This document shows, one piece after another, positions 26,296 to 41,200 of a stretch of 64,000 nucleotides of DNA. Under the pieces are notes generated by a model. It was not told the origin of the DNA. It did no database searches and worked only from the letters and a program-made list of their open reading frames with translations. Source of the stretch: Effrenium voratum. Taxonomy: Eukaryota > Sar > Dinophyceae > Suessiales > Symbiodiniaceae. Position 1 is the stretch's first letter, and the number at the start of each line of letters is the position of its first letter. The stretch spans positions 474,880 through 538,879 of the forward strand of contig CAUJNA010003293.1 in assembly GCA_963377175.1 (NCBI GenBank). Direction: 5' to 3'. Position numbers and translations under genes: made by a program.

Positions 26296-29200
26296 GTGGG
26301 ACCTGTGGGAGCCGCGGATCGGTGGGAGCCCCCGGTTTTTTGTTATTGGCCGGAGGGAAACCGGAGCCCCGCTTTGTTTCAGGGCGGGGCGGACATGGAA
26401 ACCAAAGACTGAAAGATCAGCAGATCTTGGGGACGAAACTGAGTGGGAAACCACCGGTGAACGGAGGGCCCACCCCCGATTTTGAGGCAACGAAGATGGG
26501 CCGATGGGCGAACTGTTTTTGAAGATTGAAACGATCCGAATCGTTCCGCGAAAACCTGAGAAATACTGACCCAGAGGTCATGAGAACCCCATAAGAATGG
26601 GATGGGCAAATCTTTCCAGGGATCCTTCGAGGGAGCCACTACCCCCCCATGGGAGATGGCGGGTTTTGCTGAACATCTTGGAATCAACCTCCAGCTGGAC
26701 GAACGCTTTTCGCTGCCCATGATTGAAAGCTTCTGCTATTTATACGCACATGAGTGTCATTATTGCCCTGTTCAACCAGCCAACAGAAAGATTCAACCCA
26801 TTGCTAGAGTCACACAGCAATGATCCCTGTCACGCACACAAATGCTGCCTTTGCACAGGCAACGCGCGAGATAGTTGCCCAGATGCAAGCAACTGTTGTC
26901 AGCTTTGGTGGGTACCAATACGGATTGGGGCCCGTGTAAAACAAGGGGCCCGTGTAAAACGGGAGCCCCGCACAAGTGGTTGGTTTCCTGTTGATTCTTG
27001 ATGTCCCTGCAGCAAACAAAGAGCTGCAATGATAGTCAGGCGGATCCAGCTGAAGCCTCGACAGGATGCAATGCATATTGATGGTAGTACTCAATCTCGT
27101 TTGAGTCGCCCCCAAGATGTTGAATTTATCTTGATAGGCTGCTTGTTGGTGTCGATACAGACACAATATGTATACATGATTATTTGTTTCACACACGCTT
27201 TGTTTGACCAACGCAGCGGGGATGCTTTTGGTACATAGAATAATGCCATTCCGAAGAAGAAAAAAAACACTTTGTTCAAAGGCCCTGTTTAGAGCTTGGG
27301 TGACCGTTTGCGCCACCCTCTGTGGCTGGCCTGAACGGACACCGTTTGTTAAGTCTTTACACATATACAAACAATGTAATATGTTCAATATACATACATA
27401 CATATATATATATAATACATATATGGATAAATCCGATTTACTTTTACGCACACAATGTGATTTCCATGTATCTATGTGACATTACCTATACACATACATA
27501 TGTGAAGCTAGGTTTGCAGAAGGCGCCCCCGACGTTCTGAAGAACAATGTAGGAGACTCGCGCAATCCTACCAAGAGAAGCACTGGGTTTTGTATAACAT
27601 AAGGGGGCTACATAATTAAAATGTATTATCCAATTGCAACTTGCATGAGGTAAGTTGCTTTCATACCCCATTCCACTTCGGCCAGAATTCCCTTTATGTA
27701 AGGGGATGACAAATAGGAATTGCGCCGCCTTCCACATGGCTGGTCTGTTTTCTCGTTTACAGGAGCAGCAGGGCTGCGAGGAGGACCCCTTCCTTCCGCG
27801 CATCCAGGGCTGGGTGCTCACGTGCCTGGATCTCCTGGCGCGCAGTGGCTCGACATCGAAATGAGGTTTGTTGGTTTCCAGAAAATGGCGTCAACTTGTC
27901 CATAATCTTTTGACCGGAGATCTTTGTAGGTTATAACATATTTATATATATATATACATACGTACATACATGCATATATGTATTTTTACACACCAATATT
28001 TGACTCATGACAAACTTCAAGGGACCGTGGGGAACGATAGGCCGTGGTGAAAGGAGACTTGGGGAAGTTCCGGGGTTGGCAGTTGCCTCCAACAGAGCCT
28101 GGCTTGACTTGACCGATTGGCAAAGGACTCAACAAGTTTACAGATCCGGGAGAAAAACGAGGTCGGGCGAGATGAAGGCTCTTCAATGCTGTTCAAGACT
28201 TGACGTTTGGGGATGGAAGCAATTTGTTCAAACAAGAACAACATGAAACCAATTGCGTCGAGTGGCGACCCCCGACTCCACTACTCAGGGGAAAATTGGT
28301 TCTAGGCGCTCCAGCTATACCATGCCTTAGTGCCAACTGCTTTTCTAGGGCTAGCTTCCCCATTCTTTCCACAGATCCTTCTTTGTAGAAAACCCTCAAA
28401 AGCCCTGAAAAGCAACGGCTGGTTTTTGGGAAGAGCTTCCCCTGGGTTCGGGTTCCCGGTGGTTTCCCCTCGGCCCGAGGTTTCCCCTGGGCCCGAGGTT
28501 TCCCCTCGGCCCGAGGTTCCGAGCGCGAGTCACCTGGAGCGCAACTTGTCGCTTGCCCAGAGCTCGGCCTGCGCTTCGGAGCGCTGCGCCGCGCGGCCGC
28601 GCCGCGGCGGCGCTGGTGGCGTTTTGGTATGCCGGTGCCCTCTTGGGTCAGGTAGCCTTTGGTGGTTTGGATGGGTGGGTTGGATTTGGGTCGTTTTGGG
28701 ATTTGAACCCCTGGTTCTTGTAGAGGGTAAATGGGTAGCACTATTTGAGGCACACCGAAATGCTTCTTACTCTGGCAAAACGAGCCATGACTAAGGTTTT
28801 TGGGGATCCAATTGCTCGTCCTCAGCAGGGTCCCTTGGCATGAAACTGAGGCAATTGGTGGTTTCCTTTCAGGGAATCTCTAGGTCATTCCCAAGGCCCC
28901 AGTTGATCACCTACTGAATCACAAGCAAGAATGAGGGCAGTCCCAAGGAAATGGATTTGATTAATAGCGACCCCCTGATTTCAATAGAACCTGGTAGATT
29001 GATCGAGATGTGTTTGCCCCAAGAGTGATTCGGATCCCTTTGAAATGGGACACCCCCTGTTAATCAACATGGAATTTAGTCATCCTGGGTTCCAGTACAC
29101 CCAACACCATGATTGCAGTTTGAGTCCCCAGACCGTTGCAGCCCTGTCCCAAGGGTTCCCCAGCAAGAATCTTTGTTATTTTTGAAGGAGTCAACATAGT

Positions 29201-32200
29201 CAACCTTAGGTTCTTTGCTTCGGTGCTAGTGGATCTCTTTCCTTCAGGGCAAGTGGTTGCTTTGGACCACCTTAGCGTATCTGTCACTTCCCCACGGGGT
29301 CTGTACGCATTTGGGCGAAAGACAACGCATCTTGGCGCACAACCAGTTTGGACTTGTTGAGAACCACAGGATCTACGAGGTTCCCACGTGCAGGCAGCCA
29401 TGGGGCCGGTTTGGGGGTTCCGCTCAGGAAGCCCTGGATCTTGGAGACTTCCCAGGTGGCAAGGTGGAGAGGCAGGTTGAAGGGGAAAGGGGTACCCGTT
29501 CGTTTCAACCCCACCCCTCGTTTTTGGTTTTTGACCGCCATGTCATCTGGTCAAAACATAGGTGGGGGCGTCGGCAAAATCGAAGGGTCCCTTGGACGGC
29601 TCCGAGCAGGCGTCTGTTGTTGCACTTTGTTTTTCCTGTGGCCACTCCGGCAAGTAACAAACCGTTTTGAGACACTCCCGCTTTTTTCTGAAAGACCTTG
29701 GGAGTCGTTGCGTGCAATGCATCAACCACAAGGCAAGGGTACAACAATGTGTTGGCGTCCTTTGGCTTCCTTTCAGGGACCGATTTTGTACCTTTAATCC
29801 TTATGCCAGGTGGTGGTGTGCCTTGTAGTGACGACCTGCTACGGAATACGTAAATTAGGGAGCCCGTTTGAGCCGGCTGAGCTTCGCGCCACTTCTCCAG
29901 GCGGAGCGCCATCGGCGCAGAAGACTTCCGGCGCAGCTTCGAGCTTGGCGGCAAGCCCCTGGTGCTGCAGGAGCCCACGAGGTTTGGACCTGCGGAAGCG
30001 ATCGCCGGAATCCGCTTCTGCGTTGGTTGGGCGCCTCCCGTGGGCGTGGGGAAGGTAGGGGCGGGTTTTTTGTTGCAGTCTTAACCGTATCTTTGTGGAG
30101 CAGGTTAAGATCTCTTTCATTCTTCCAGGACAAGGGTTTCAATCCCAGGTGCGATATGGAATTTGTGCAGTACGGTTCGGTTTGCCCTTGGTCCTGGCCC
30201 TTTGAGATATAGACACCGGCCACCTCACCCAATCTGTAAGGGGGCGGTAGATTCGAAGGACCTCATTCCTTTTCAGTGGGGCGGCTCCAATAGACGAAAG
30301 GACTAAGGGGCTGTTCTTCTGCAGGTTCCTTCCGCTCACTTAGTTGGCGTCGCCAAGCGACCAAGCTACCAGCCGCTCAAGCTTCAGGACCCCATGTGCC
30401 CTGGGCCTCCTTTCTCTCGGCCTGTCTGGTTGCCCTTCTTGGCCGGGGGTGTCCTGCATTCGCAGGGTGTGGTGGTCCTACAACTGCGATTATAACCTCC
30501 TGAGGACTATCATGGCCTACAATAAAACAACAATTCGACTGAAATTATGGGATACAGCATGTAAAGTCACAGGAAGTCAAGAAAAGATCACATGAATTCA
30601 AGATCACGACAAAATTCGTGTAGAACCCTTTGCGGTACATAGCAGGGCCTCACGTTGCGGATCCAGGACTTTGCGGTGCAGGCCACGAGTTCCGGCTCCG
30701 CCTGGTCCGTGGAGAGGCTGGGGGAAGTCTTGCAGCAGCGCCCGCCTGGGCCTTAAGCGAAAGACGCGGCTCGGTTGGCCTTTTCTAGGTCCAGGATCGC
30801 GCCCTTGGACCGTTTCTTGCTTGGTTGGGAGGGTTCCCCTACTAAAATGGGCGTGGCTCAAAATTAAACAGGAGGGGTTACGCAGGTTTTGGCCCATGTT
30901 TTCACTTAGCAGGGCTCCATTTTGGTACCGGTTTTTGGAGCCACTGCCAAATAGACTAGAGAAAAAGTGGGTACCCTTATTCTAACCTCTACTCAAGAAC
31001 AAAATAGTTCGGGGGCCCCCTGAAAGAGCGTTTCTAGGGGTCAAAGGACCACGTGTGAAGTCTCACCTGGTAAACCGAGCTCGATGAAGCCACCATGACC
31101 GGGCTTGGGGGCTTGGGGGCTTGGGATTTGACGGCTTCAGGCAGGTGTCTATGAGACACGTGGGACCCTTGGAGGATTGCAACTTTTGCCAGACGCTCCA
31201 CCCAGCTCTTCTGTTATCCATGGCAGCGCGGTGTGTCTTGTTTTGAGGGTGCCCAGTTTGGGGGTTAAAGGAAACCAATGGGAAACTCCCTTTTAAATAC
31301 GGGTCCGTATTCAGAGACAAACCTAGCTACCTCGTTGTCTTTCCTTTCGCTTTGGCATGAGAGTCAAAGACTTCCACTGACCCCCAGACCAAACCCCAAA
31401 GAAAGTCAAGCCTTCGTTAGGGCTTATTTACTCCTCAGTTACTCCGATTTGCGGCTTGTCAGGCGTATGTTCCAGGGGTCTGTACAACCTTCGATAGAGG
31501 ACACCTGCCAAGGTGCCGCTGCCATGTGCAAGATGACACCATGGCTACGGCCACCGCCGGCAGGCGCGATCGATTTGTTCGGGGTTCTTGCTTCCCCTTG
31601 GTTTCCTCCAAAGGCGCAAAAACGGGAGGGTGCTTTGTGGGGGAGGGCAAGGGCTGGGGGACGGGGTTGGATGCTATGATGGGGAACCTCAAAACAACAA
31701 CCAAACAATTCCAAGCAACTTTTAGGTCGAACGTAATCATTGGTAGTGGGCGTAGAACCTTGTGAAAGGGGGCTTTAAACGGTGCGATCGCAACTGACAT
31801 CAGGCTTTGCAATTTAAGGCTCACATAATATGCAATTTAAGGTTCACATGTTGTGCACTTTGAGGTTCACATAATCAGGACTGAATCTGGACCGCAATAT
31901 TCCACAAATCGGGTGAGAACAGATTACCTGGCGCCATTTTGACCCGCTCGATCGGGAGAGTGTTGGGAAAGTTCAGAGTGTGGGCAAAAAGAAGCGGTTT
32001 ACCTTCGACCCATCATTCAGAAAGTAAGCTTTAGGACGTTGCTCGAATGGAACGACAAGTAGTTCCTGAAAGAAAACAACCGAAGCACTGGAATTGACCT
32101 TGGTGTGGCTGATTTCCTAGATTTTCTGACCCTCTCTCGAGGCATCGCATGAGATGCTTTGCTCCATGCCCCGTGTCAGGAACAAAGTGTCCGTCATCCG

Positions 32201-35200
32201 GCTTCCGTTCAATGAGTACCTGAAGTACATGGATATGCATCAGGACGGGATGCATCCGGCGAATAGGACTCGAGGAAGCCCCGTGGCTGCGTGAATTTGA
32301 AGACTAAACTACCTGTTCGATTGAGGAATGCTGGCTATTTGTTGGTTGTCGGGTCCCCAAAGGCGGGGGCCATGGGTTTCAGAGCGGCAGAATACGCTTT
32401 AGATTTCAGCCTATGAATTCAGACATGCAACATGGTGCGGTGTATCTTGTGTCAAGCACTCAACCGGCAAAACTCGGGACTGCCTGGCTCCAACTGATCA
32501 CAAGTCCACCTGGCCTTAAAGCATCTTAAAACGCAAACCTCAAGGTCGCTTTGCCTTCGTAAAGATGTCCGAACCACGTGGCCATGAGCTTCAATGGGTA
32601 ACTCTGAAATGGTTGGTGGGCCTAAATCCCCAGCTCAGATGTCCACCGAAGGGTCGCGCTGTGGCAAGACATGGGACATCGGGCGGAGTCCGAGTTCGCC
32701 ATGGGGTCGAAGGGGAATGTGGAGGACTCCGAGCCCTTGTACCTCTTCCAAGAGTTGGATCCCGACATCCGCCAGGCGCGCGGCTGTGGCCGAGTGACTG
32801 GACAGGAGTTAAAAGCAGAGCTTCAAGTGACTAGGATTTGTCAGAATCGGCGGCCAGGAGTATTTGCTTTTTGAGGGGGTTTTAATTGGCGGGAACTTCC
32901 AAACTGCCCTCCAACATGGAAGTAATTATTTCTGGAAGATGAGGCACTGCCCCAATCCAAGCTTTGTCTTTGGAGGCTGGCCTCCGGCGCAAGCGCCTTG
33001 TCTGGTCTGGAAGCTCAAAGACTGAGTTTGGCTGAACCCCATTTTATTAAGATTCCCTTCGTGCTGGTTTACCACCTACAACGCATAATGGAATGCAAAT
33101 TCCGAATCGGTCAAGGGGGCGGGTCCTTTCATCAACGAGCATGTAACAAGGCCTCGCTGATTGTTTGATGAGGACAAATGCGCCGCGAGTCCTGACACTG
33201 GATAGGTCTCATCGCGAGGAGCTCTTCCCTGTTAAGGCCATTTGTCGCAAAGAGTAATTAGCAGCCGGCCTTTTGATCTCGTTGGCTGTTGGCTGCCCGA
33301 CCCACTGAACATCGAAACGGAAGTCGGCACACATTTTTTTTCGCCATGGCGATTGGGCAACTGAGCCGCAATTATGCACAATCAAAACCCAGAGAAGGTT
33401 AGGGCCGGCTAAGGGGAACGGTCCCAACAAGACCCAAGCAGGGATATCCGGCCTGTTGATTCTTTACCAAGCGTTTTGGGTAGACCCTTGAATACCACAC
33501 TTTAGCGACTCTTTGCTTGGCGCTTGACCCTTGACCCCTCACCTTGGAGGCTGTGGACCCCAACTTCCACGCGCCGGTGCTCTTTCAGGAGCTCCGTCTT
33601 GGTCCTCGCCGACATCCATCCGGGTGTGTGCGTATGTGTGTTTCGTGGTTTTGTGAGGCTCGGCACCCTATTCAGGTTGGCTTACAGGGAAACCAAAAAG
33701 GGAGAGCTGCTATTTTGGGCCATTGGGTCCCGGGCCCCCGATTTTGATGCCATTGAGCCTCATCTTTTCTGACAGGAGGACTTCCTGCTGGATGCCAAAG
33801 AGCCTCCAGAGGCGCTCGCAGCTTGTGGCGCGCGTGTCCGCGCGTTGCAGCGCGTTTCTGAGTTTTCAGGTGAGCAACGAGGGGGCAAGCAGACCCATGG
33901 TATATTGTTTCTCAATTGCGGTCCCTAACTACTATAAATGGACATCATCAGACTGCGTGGGCTTCTTGGCTGTACATCTGCTGGTTCTGAACGCAAGGTC
34001 TCCTACCATGGCTGGCCCAGACAAAGCCAGAGACGTTGCTTTAGACCGCCATCTTTGCCAAAATCTTGCGACTTCAGAATGCCACCGACTCTTTGTATGT
34101 CGCTGATTGGGCATTTTCACTTGCCAACTTGCACTCCTTGCGGGTTCCAAAATGCAAGTTGCAAGTTGCATGGGCAACGTATGTGGGAGCAAGCAGTGGT
34201 ACTCGCTGCCACCCGAACTGTCAAGTGGCGCCCCACGCCCCGGAGGTTGACTGGGCCCTATTGCTTGGCTTCATGCAGGTTCTAATGAGTTTTTCTACAC
34301 CCCATAATCAACGTGTTCGCAGAACCACAAGATAGGTTTCGGGTCTATTTGTGCAATGATCCAAACGCCTGGTTACTTGGGGTTGGATGGCTGGGTCATG
34401 ATCCACTAAAAGGGATTTAGATTGACTTTGATAACCACTGTACGCTCTCCCACGAAGGGAACCATGAACATGACCCATACAAGGGGCTGTAACTAGGAGA
34501 GATTAGTTTTCTGCACCTCAGCGCGCTAGTTTGCTCTGGGATTGTAGAAGCTCTCTCTAGATCCAGCAGCCAGATTCTGGAATTCAAATGTGGAGTGTAG
34601 CCACTTTAGTCAAAGAGCAACAAACCCCTTTTCAGTTCTCCTTTGAATGTTTCGTTTTCGGAAGTTGATGGTTCATTGTCAGTGGAACGCAGTTTAAGTC
34701 ATTCATCATGGCGAAAGGAATCCCAAATGTCCACCATCCTAATTCATCAACGGGCACTGGCTAGCCGTTGATTCTTCAAAGGGGAGGGTGAATGAAACAA
34801 CACCCAACAACACACCATAGGAAAGGAATCCATCAACAGGGCCCCTGATTTTCCAGTTTTAGACCTAAATTGGCATTTTCAACTGTTCACTGCAACCATT
34901 TTCATTGCAACCCACCGGCAAACTCTCCTTGAGTTTCCCTTTATGGACCAAAATCGGAATCTTCAAGTCTTCACTGCGCCCCCCAACGCCCCCGGCCAGC
35001 AAAAATCTGCAACCCAAAAAAGGTTCACCGCGAGCCGCCGGTAAGACTCGCGGGAGAAGTCCAGCGCTCCGAGCGCCCGGCGAGGGCTTCACCGGGCTCA
35101 ACGGTTGGCTGCTGCTGGGCCCGGCGGGCGCCGGCAGCCGCTGGCACTTCGACCCTTGGGGCACCGCGGCCTGGTCTGGGCGCCCAGCCGGGCAGGAGAC

Positions 35201-38200
35201 TGCAACCCAGGGCTGGCTATTTTGCGTGTGTATGTGAGAATGTATAATATATATATATATTATAAATTATATATATAAACAAATATATGTATATACATGT
35301 CTATATATATATATATGAGTGCTCATATATAGATTTGGTTCAGGAAACCTGTTTGGGGTTGGCTTCAAGTGTCTTGTTGAGGGACACTCTTTTTGGGGTT
35401 GGCTGAAAGGGAACCCAGGCGCCCAAGGCCCAACCCAACATGTCCGAACTGCTGTTGGTCGAATACAAGATCCCAGTTGATGCCCCAGTGACCTAGTGAG
35501 GCCCTAGTCGGCACCAAATAGAACAAGGAATCCTCTTCCAGGAAACTTGGAGAACCCTCTAAACAAAGAAGGAACAGCGATGGAATCGGATGAACCACTT
35601 TGGGTGCTATATAGATTTGGATACATGAACAAATGCCCCATCCCACTCTGTCTTCCCGTTCCTACTGATCGCACCCAGTTTGCAACCAACACCAAAGCCA
35701 GATTTTGGTTTTTCCACTGTTTGTGGATTGCTTTCTGCCCGGCTTCGTGCGTGAGCCACCCAACGCGGGATCCCTGTGGCGTGATGATCGTTCCACAACC
35801 ATCTAAAGCCTGTCGCGCGAAAGACAGTGCCAAGGTAGACTCAAACCCATTCAACATTCGACCAACAAATGCTTGGTGTTATTTTGGTTATACCAACCAA
35901 AGGGGTCCGAATTTTCTATTTTGCGAGACCCCAACCCAAGTCAGATCCCTGTTGAGACGGGGTTTCCTGTTCCAATACAAAACCAAAAGACGTGAAGCTT
36001 CTGCTCGAGACAGGAACCTTCTCTTCGAGGGCTGCAAGCTCTGGGCCTTCGCGGCACCCGACCTGTCCGGACACAAAGCGCCGCCCAAAGTGCAGGCGCC
36101 TGGAACGGCGGCTGGGCGGCGGGCGGCAGAAACCGTCGCTGGAAATCCCCCGTTGAACTGGGGTCCTGGTCCACTTTCGGGGATTCTTGGGGTGGTCCCT
36201 TATTCAATTTACACATTTAAGATTTAGATATGGACCGGATTGAGACATATCATGTTTAGTTGCGGAAGAAGCTTAGGTAGAAACGGGCCCTCCAGCAGAA
36301 GACTTGTGAGAAGATGAGCATCCCCGAAAGTGGACTTGCTTTCCAAAACGGAGGTTGACTATTTAGGCAGGCAATGCACTCAGGACTTGAGTTGCAGTAA
36401 GTAGGGCACTTGCCTAAATGGATGTTTTGTTCTGCCTCAAGCAACTATCCGAAGGGTAGAATGAACCAGCAACGCGCCATTGTTGGACAGACATCTAGGA
36501 CTTCTCAACCGTCCTGCCAAGAGTCAAGGCGGGGAAGCTGGTTGCCTTTTACATTCCTTTGAGATAATTTCCGTTCAGGGCAGGTTGGACTTGTTTGTAG
36601 CCCTTTTACAGCAAGTCCTAAATCCTTCGAGTTGGAGTGCAGTCCCATGTTTTTTTGTCAACAAAAATCCCAAACCCCCCTCCTCCCCCCCCATTTGCGT
36701 GCGTGTGTGTGTGTGTGTGTGGTTTCCGATTTTTGGACCACTTTGGGGAAGCAGGTGCTTCGCTCCCTCGCGGCCGAAAAAGAACGCAGGCGGCGCTCAG
36801 CGGCTTGGCGGGGGACCGGTTTTACTACGTCGCCCCACCGGTGCTGGACCTCGCGGACGTGCTGGGGACCGATGTGCGCGCTGCGTGTCTCTGTGTGTCT
36901 CTGTGTGTGTGGCTATGGGTCAAAACTAATGGGATCCCATTTTGGGGTAGGTGAATTCACCACCCATTTTAGAACCTATTTTAGTGGGGATTGGGATGTT
37001 CACTGGGGGTACGGGATTTTGACCCATGGCCGTGTCTCATGTGTGTTTGGGCGGATGTTTGGGTGGATGTTTGGGTGGATCCCCAATGCAAGATGCAGCA
37101 ATTGCTTCAAAGCATCACCTTCTGTGCCAACCCGTTTGGGTAGTATGAACAATCATTGAAAGCGGGATTATGTTTCGAGGGATCCGATGCGAACGGGGTT
37201 ATTAAGTTCGTCACCTCTTCTTTCTGGCTCCACAAGACAGACACTTCCCCGCAAAAGAATAAATCAAGAAAAATAAAACAAGATAAACAGCTCATCTCAA
37301 TGGAAAACAACCAGTTTTCCCCAATAGAACCCCCCAAAAGATAAAGCTTGAAGCAAATAAACAACGGAAAAGAGAAGGGGGCAGACTTGGAGCAGGGGGA
37401 GGCAATTTTCCGTGAGGACCCCAGCGGCAGATGAGCTTCTGTGGGCCCTGCAGCAGCTTGGATGTCGCGGGGAGTGGCAATCGAATCTTGGGTGGCTTTC
37501 CCAGGGTTTGGGGTGCGCGGTGGCTTGTTTTGGCCATTTCTTGCCTGGATTTACATTTTACGATGCCTTCCTTTTTCAGGCTCAGTGAAGTGAAGTGAAG
37601 TGATCACCACTGTTTTAGTGGCTTGCGGGGGTAGCGGAAAAGCATGGAACCCCGCTTGGATTCATGTTCAGCTACTAGGGGGAACCAAAGCTGGGATGTC
37701 TTTTGACATGATGTTACATTTTGAGATTCACTGAGTATGGACCAGAATCAATAAATGTATGTTTGGTTTGGGGGCAAAAGCTGAGGTCTTAAAAAGTTGA
37801 ATCAGCAAGACACGGTTTCCTTTCCCTCGCACCTTCTAAGGCTCGGCTCTTTTTCATATTTAATCCCTGACCTGCAATTTAGCATTGGAGAGCGATTACC
37901 GACCGGCATGAGCCCCCTGAGGAATGGTCTTGGCGCTTTGATCATACTTCATTTTGGATCCTCTCGTTTGACATCACGGCATCAGTGTTGGCATCTCGAA
38001 GCATTCAGAACAAATCCCTCTTTAACTACCTCATGCATCAGTGTTGGCTTGGATTTTGCACGCGGCATCAGTGTTGGCATATCAAAGCACGCATCTGAAT
38101 CACAGTACCGCGCCAAGCTCTGCCAGCCCAAGCTGCGTCCAGCCCCCGATTGCACCTGTACCCCTCGCGCTTTTGCCGAGGAAGCCGGGGGACCTGGTCT

Positions 38201-41200
38201 TCATCCCCAGCGGCTGGTGGCACACGACGGCGCCGCGGCACGGAGAAACGAGGAAGCACGTCAGGGGATCTTGATTGGCTTCTTATAATTTGATCGGTTT
38301 CCAGCTTGCACAAAACGCCAGTCGATGTGCGCGTGATTGCGTGTGTGTAGCGTGCGCCTTTTAAAGCCCACTGAAGCAATAGAGGTTTCCCGACGTGTCC
38401 GACGTCCAAGAGTGGCTGGCTGGCTGTTGCACTGAAAGCTGGCGGGACAAGTTCAATAGAGACAAGAACGCAAAGGACTTCCCTTCGTGCTTGCGCATCC
38501 TAACTCGGCAATCATCTTTGCGACGCACCTCCACCTGGACCTTCCATTGTTACTTAAATTTGTGTTACGAAGAACAAATGCTCGGGCCAACTATTTTCGC
38601 CCAATGATCCAAGATTTGCTCGTTCCCCCAAAAACGCTCGTTTTATGAACACGGGTTGTTGTTTTTTTTTTTTTTTCAAAAAAAGTTACATGATTCGTAT
38701 TTGCGCTTGTTTTTTGCGGGTATTTGCGCTCGTTTTGCAGGTATTTGCGCCCGTTTTGCGGGTATGTTTCCACATGTCAATAAACTATTATATGACACAA
38801 AGAGAGAAGCCTCCGCACTAGCCAAACATGCTCGAATCCAAAATTTGCGCTCGCCCCTCCCCCCAGAAAAACACGCAACTAACACTTGTCCGCTACGAAA
38901 CACCCAAGGGACACATATACGTAACAAAATGAAGGTCCAGGCAAACGACTGTTTGATTTCCTTTCGGGGTCCCCTTGAACACTTTCGGTCCAAAAACTTT
39001 CACCTAAGGTGTCGCTGACAAAGACTTCAGCTTACACCAGGACGCTGGGTGACTGGGTGTGTGAGTGGCGGGCATAAAGCAAGGTGCCCCCAGTTGCAAA
39101 TGGCTTGCACGATTTCTTTGTTTTGTCTACGGGAAGGTTTCCTTCGAACTTGCCCAACCCTAAAGACGGGTTAGACGTAGCCAGACCTTTTCGAGGGAAA
39201 CCACTCGCTGGGGGAAGAGCAGATGTGTTTCTTTAGGGCACATGGCGCCCCGCGTAGATAAGATACACTGCGAAACCGGTTAACTTATTCGGGCATCGCA
39301 TGATGCTCGTAGGCTACGGCCTGCGCTGGGGCCTTACAGCAAACGCAGAGCAATCTGCACGACCGCAATGGTTTCCGCTGAAGCCATTGGCTCTCCGCCC
39401 TGCTTTTGGGCGGGCGACAACCCAAATTTCAACGACAAAAAGGCAGGGGGGACAGGCCCCAATGTTTCAATGTCCTTCTGGGGAAACAATGGTTTGCTGA
39501 TGATGATGGGGCCTCGCCACTCGCCACCGGCTCCCTCAAAGAAAACAGACACAACAAATGGGCATAAACACAAATGATTTATGCTCAAGGCATCTCAAGG
39601 CCTTTCATTTTCATTTTGGGCCCCTCTCCGAACCCTGCCTGCCAGGAACTACATCAACAGCCAGGGCCCTTGACTGCGCCTGAGGTCATGAAACGCGGTC
39701 ATAGGCATGGAGGAAGCTGTGGGTTCATGTAGGGAAGTCAGCGGACTGTGACCTAGATGGGACCATGGCGCACCTGCAATCATAATCTCCTGCGTGTGCT
39801 AGTTGAGAGCTTTGAGTGCGGCTGATGTGTGCCTGTCGTTGAGTACACGACCACTTCAGAGAACTGTGCCGCCAAGGATCATCATGCCCGTTGTTGAAGC
39901 CGCAAGAATCCTGTCAACGTCTATCAAACCCTATTTCAGCAAATCCAGGGGTGCCTCAAACACCGTCTTTGGACCTTATAAAGTGAGGTGATGTGTAGAG
40001 GGAAAATGTTGTGAATGAATCAGCCAAATTTGTCCAGCCATTGCTGCAATCCAGACATCTTGTTCAATCCAACTCGCACCGTGAGACCAAGTCCAATGTG
40101 CAGTAGAACAAGTCCCAAGCTTCACCGATTTCAGCAAGTTGAACGGTGACATGGAGCATGCTACACACGGCCATCGCACACGGCTCGGGCTCAAACTCAG
40201 TTGTCCTTCCACTTTGATGTTTGCTTCCAGTGATAGCCTATTATGTTTCGCGATGGTCTTGAAGGCCTAACAGGGCATTTGTCATTTTAGGTCTTTCGAA
40301 AGAGCAAAGGCCAATAGTGGTGCATGCATGAGTGTATCCCTTGGAGAGCAGACATACTGTCCGAGATACCGGTTCAATGGTTTCGTACCAGTTTCAGTCC
40401 AAGTTATGATTGCAGTGTTTCTCCAGCACGAGTGCTGCAGTACACCTACCAACAAAACATCACTTTCCCTTTCCAGGACCCCTTCAACATCTTCGTTCAT
40501 TCTTTTGGTCCGGACGAAAGATACATAGCACGCTGCCGGACTTTTCAAGCACGAGTTATTGTCCCTGTATAGTTCGCACAGCAAAGTGAAAGGACCCTGA
40601 TTTTTTACTTACATTTATTCATCTCTGAAGGCTTAGTTTGCTTCTAATTCGCTCCGCAGTCCCATTCCAATTCTTCGTGTGTGTTACTTGAGGGAACCCT
40701 TTTTGCCTTTCAATGATTTTTCGGGAAAGCCACGAGGAAAACCGGCCTTCTTCCGGGAAAGCCACGAGGACAACCGGCCTTTTTTCCAGAAAAGCTATGA
40801 GTCCAAACCGGCATGTTCTGGAAATCTACGAGGAAAACCGGGATCTCGGGGATGCGGTTTGGCACACAGCCTCCTCAGAGGTGCATGTTGCTTGGATGTT
40901 AGGACTTCGACTTTTTGCCAGCTAACGGGTTTTCCATGAAACCGCTAGAAGTTTGTCACTTTCAGGGGAGCAGATTTCGCAACCGACTCCTGTTTGGGAC
41001 CCGGATCAGGCCACAACTTCCTTCGGGCGGAGGAGGCCTTGGTGAAGCTGCACCCAAACATGGCCCAGCAGCTGCGGCAGTGGAGCCTCCCTCAGCTTGA
41101 GCGGTGTGCCGCATATGTTGTGGGTGGAGGAAAAATCCAGTTGGTGGGATGTATGTGTTTTTAAGGTACAAATGTATTTGTGTGGTTTTAGGTGGATGTA

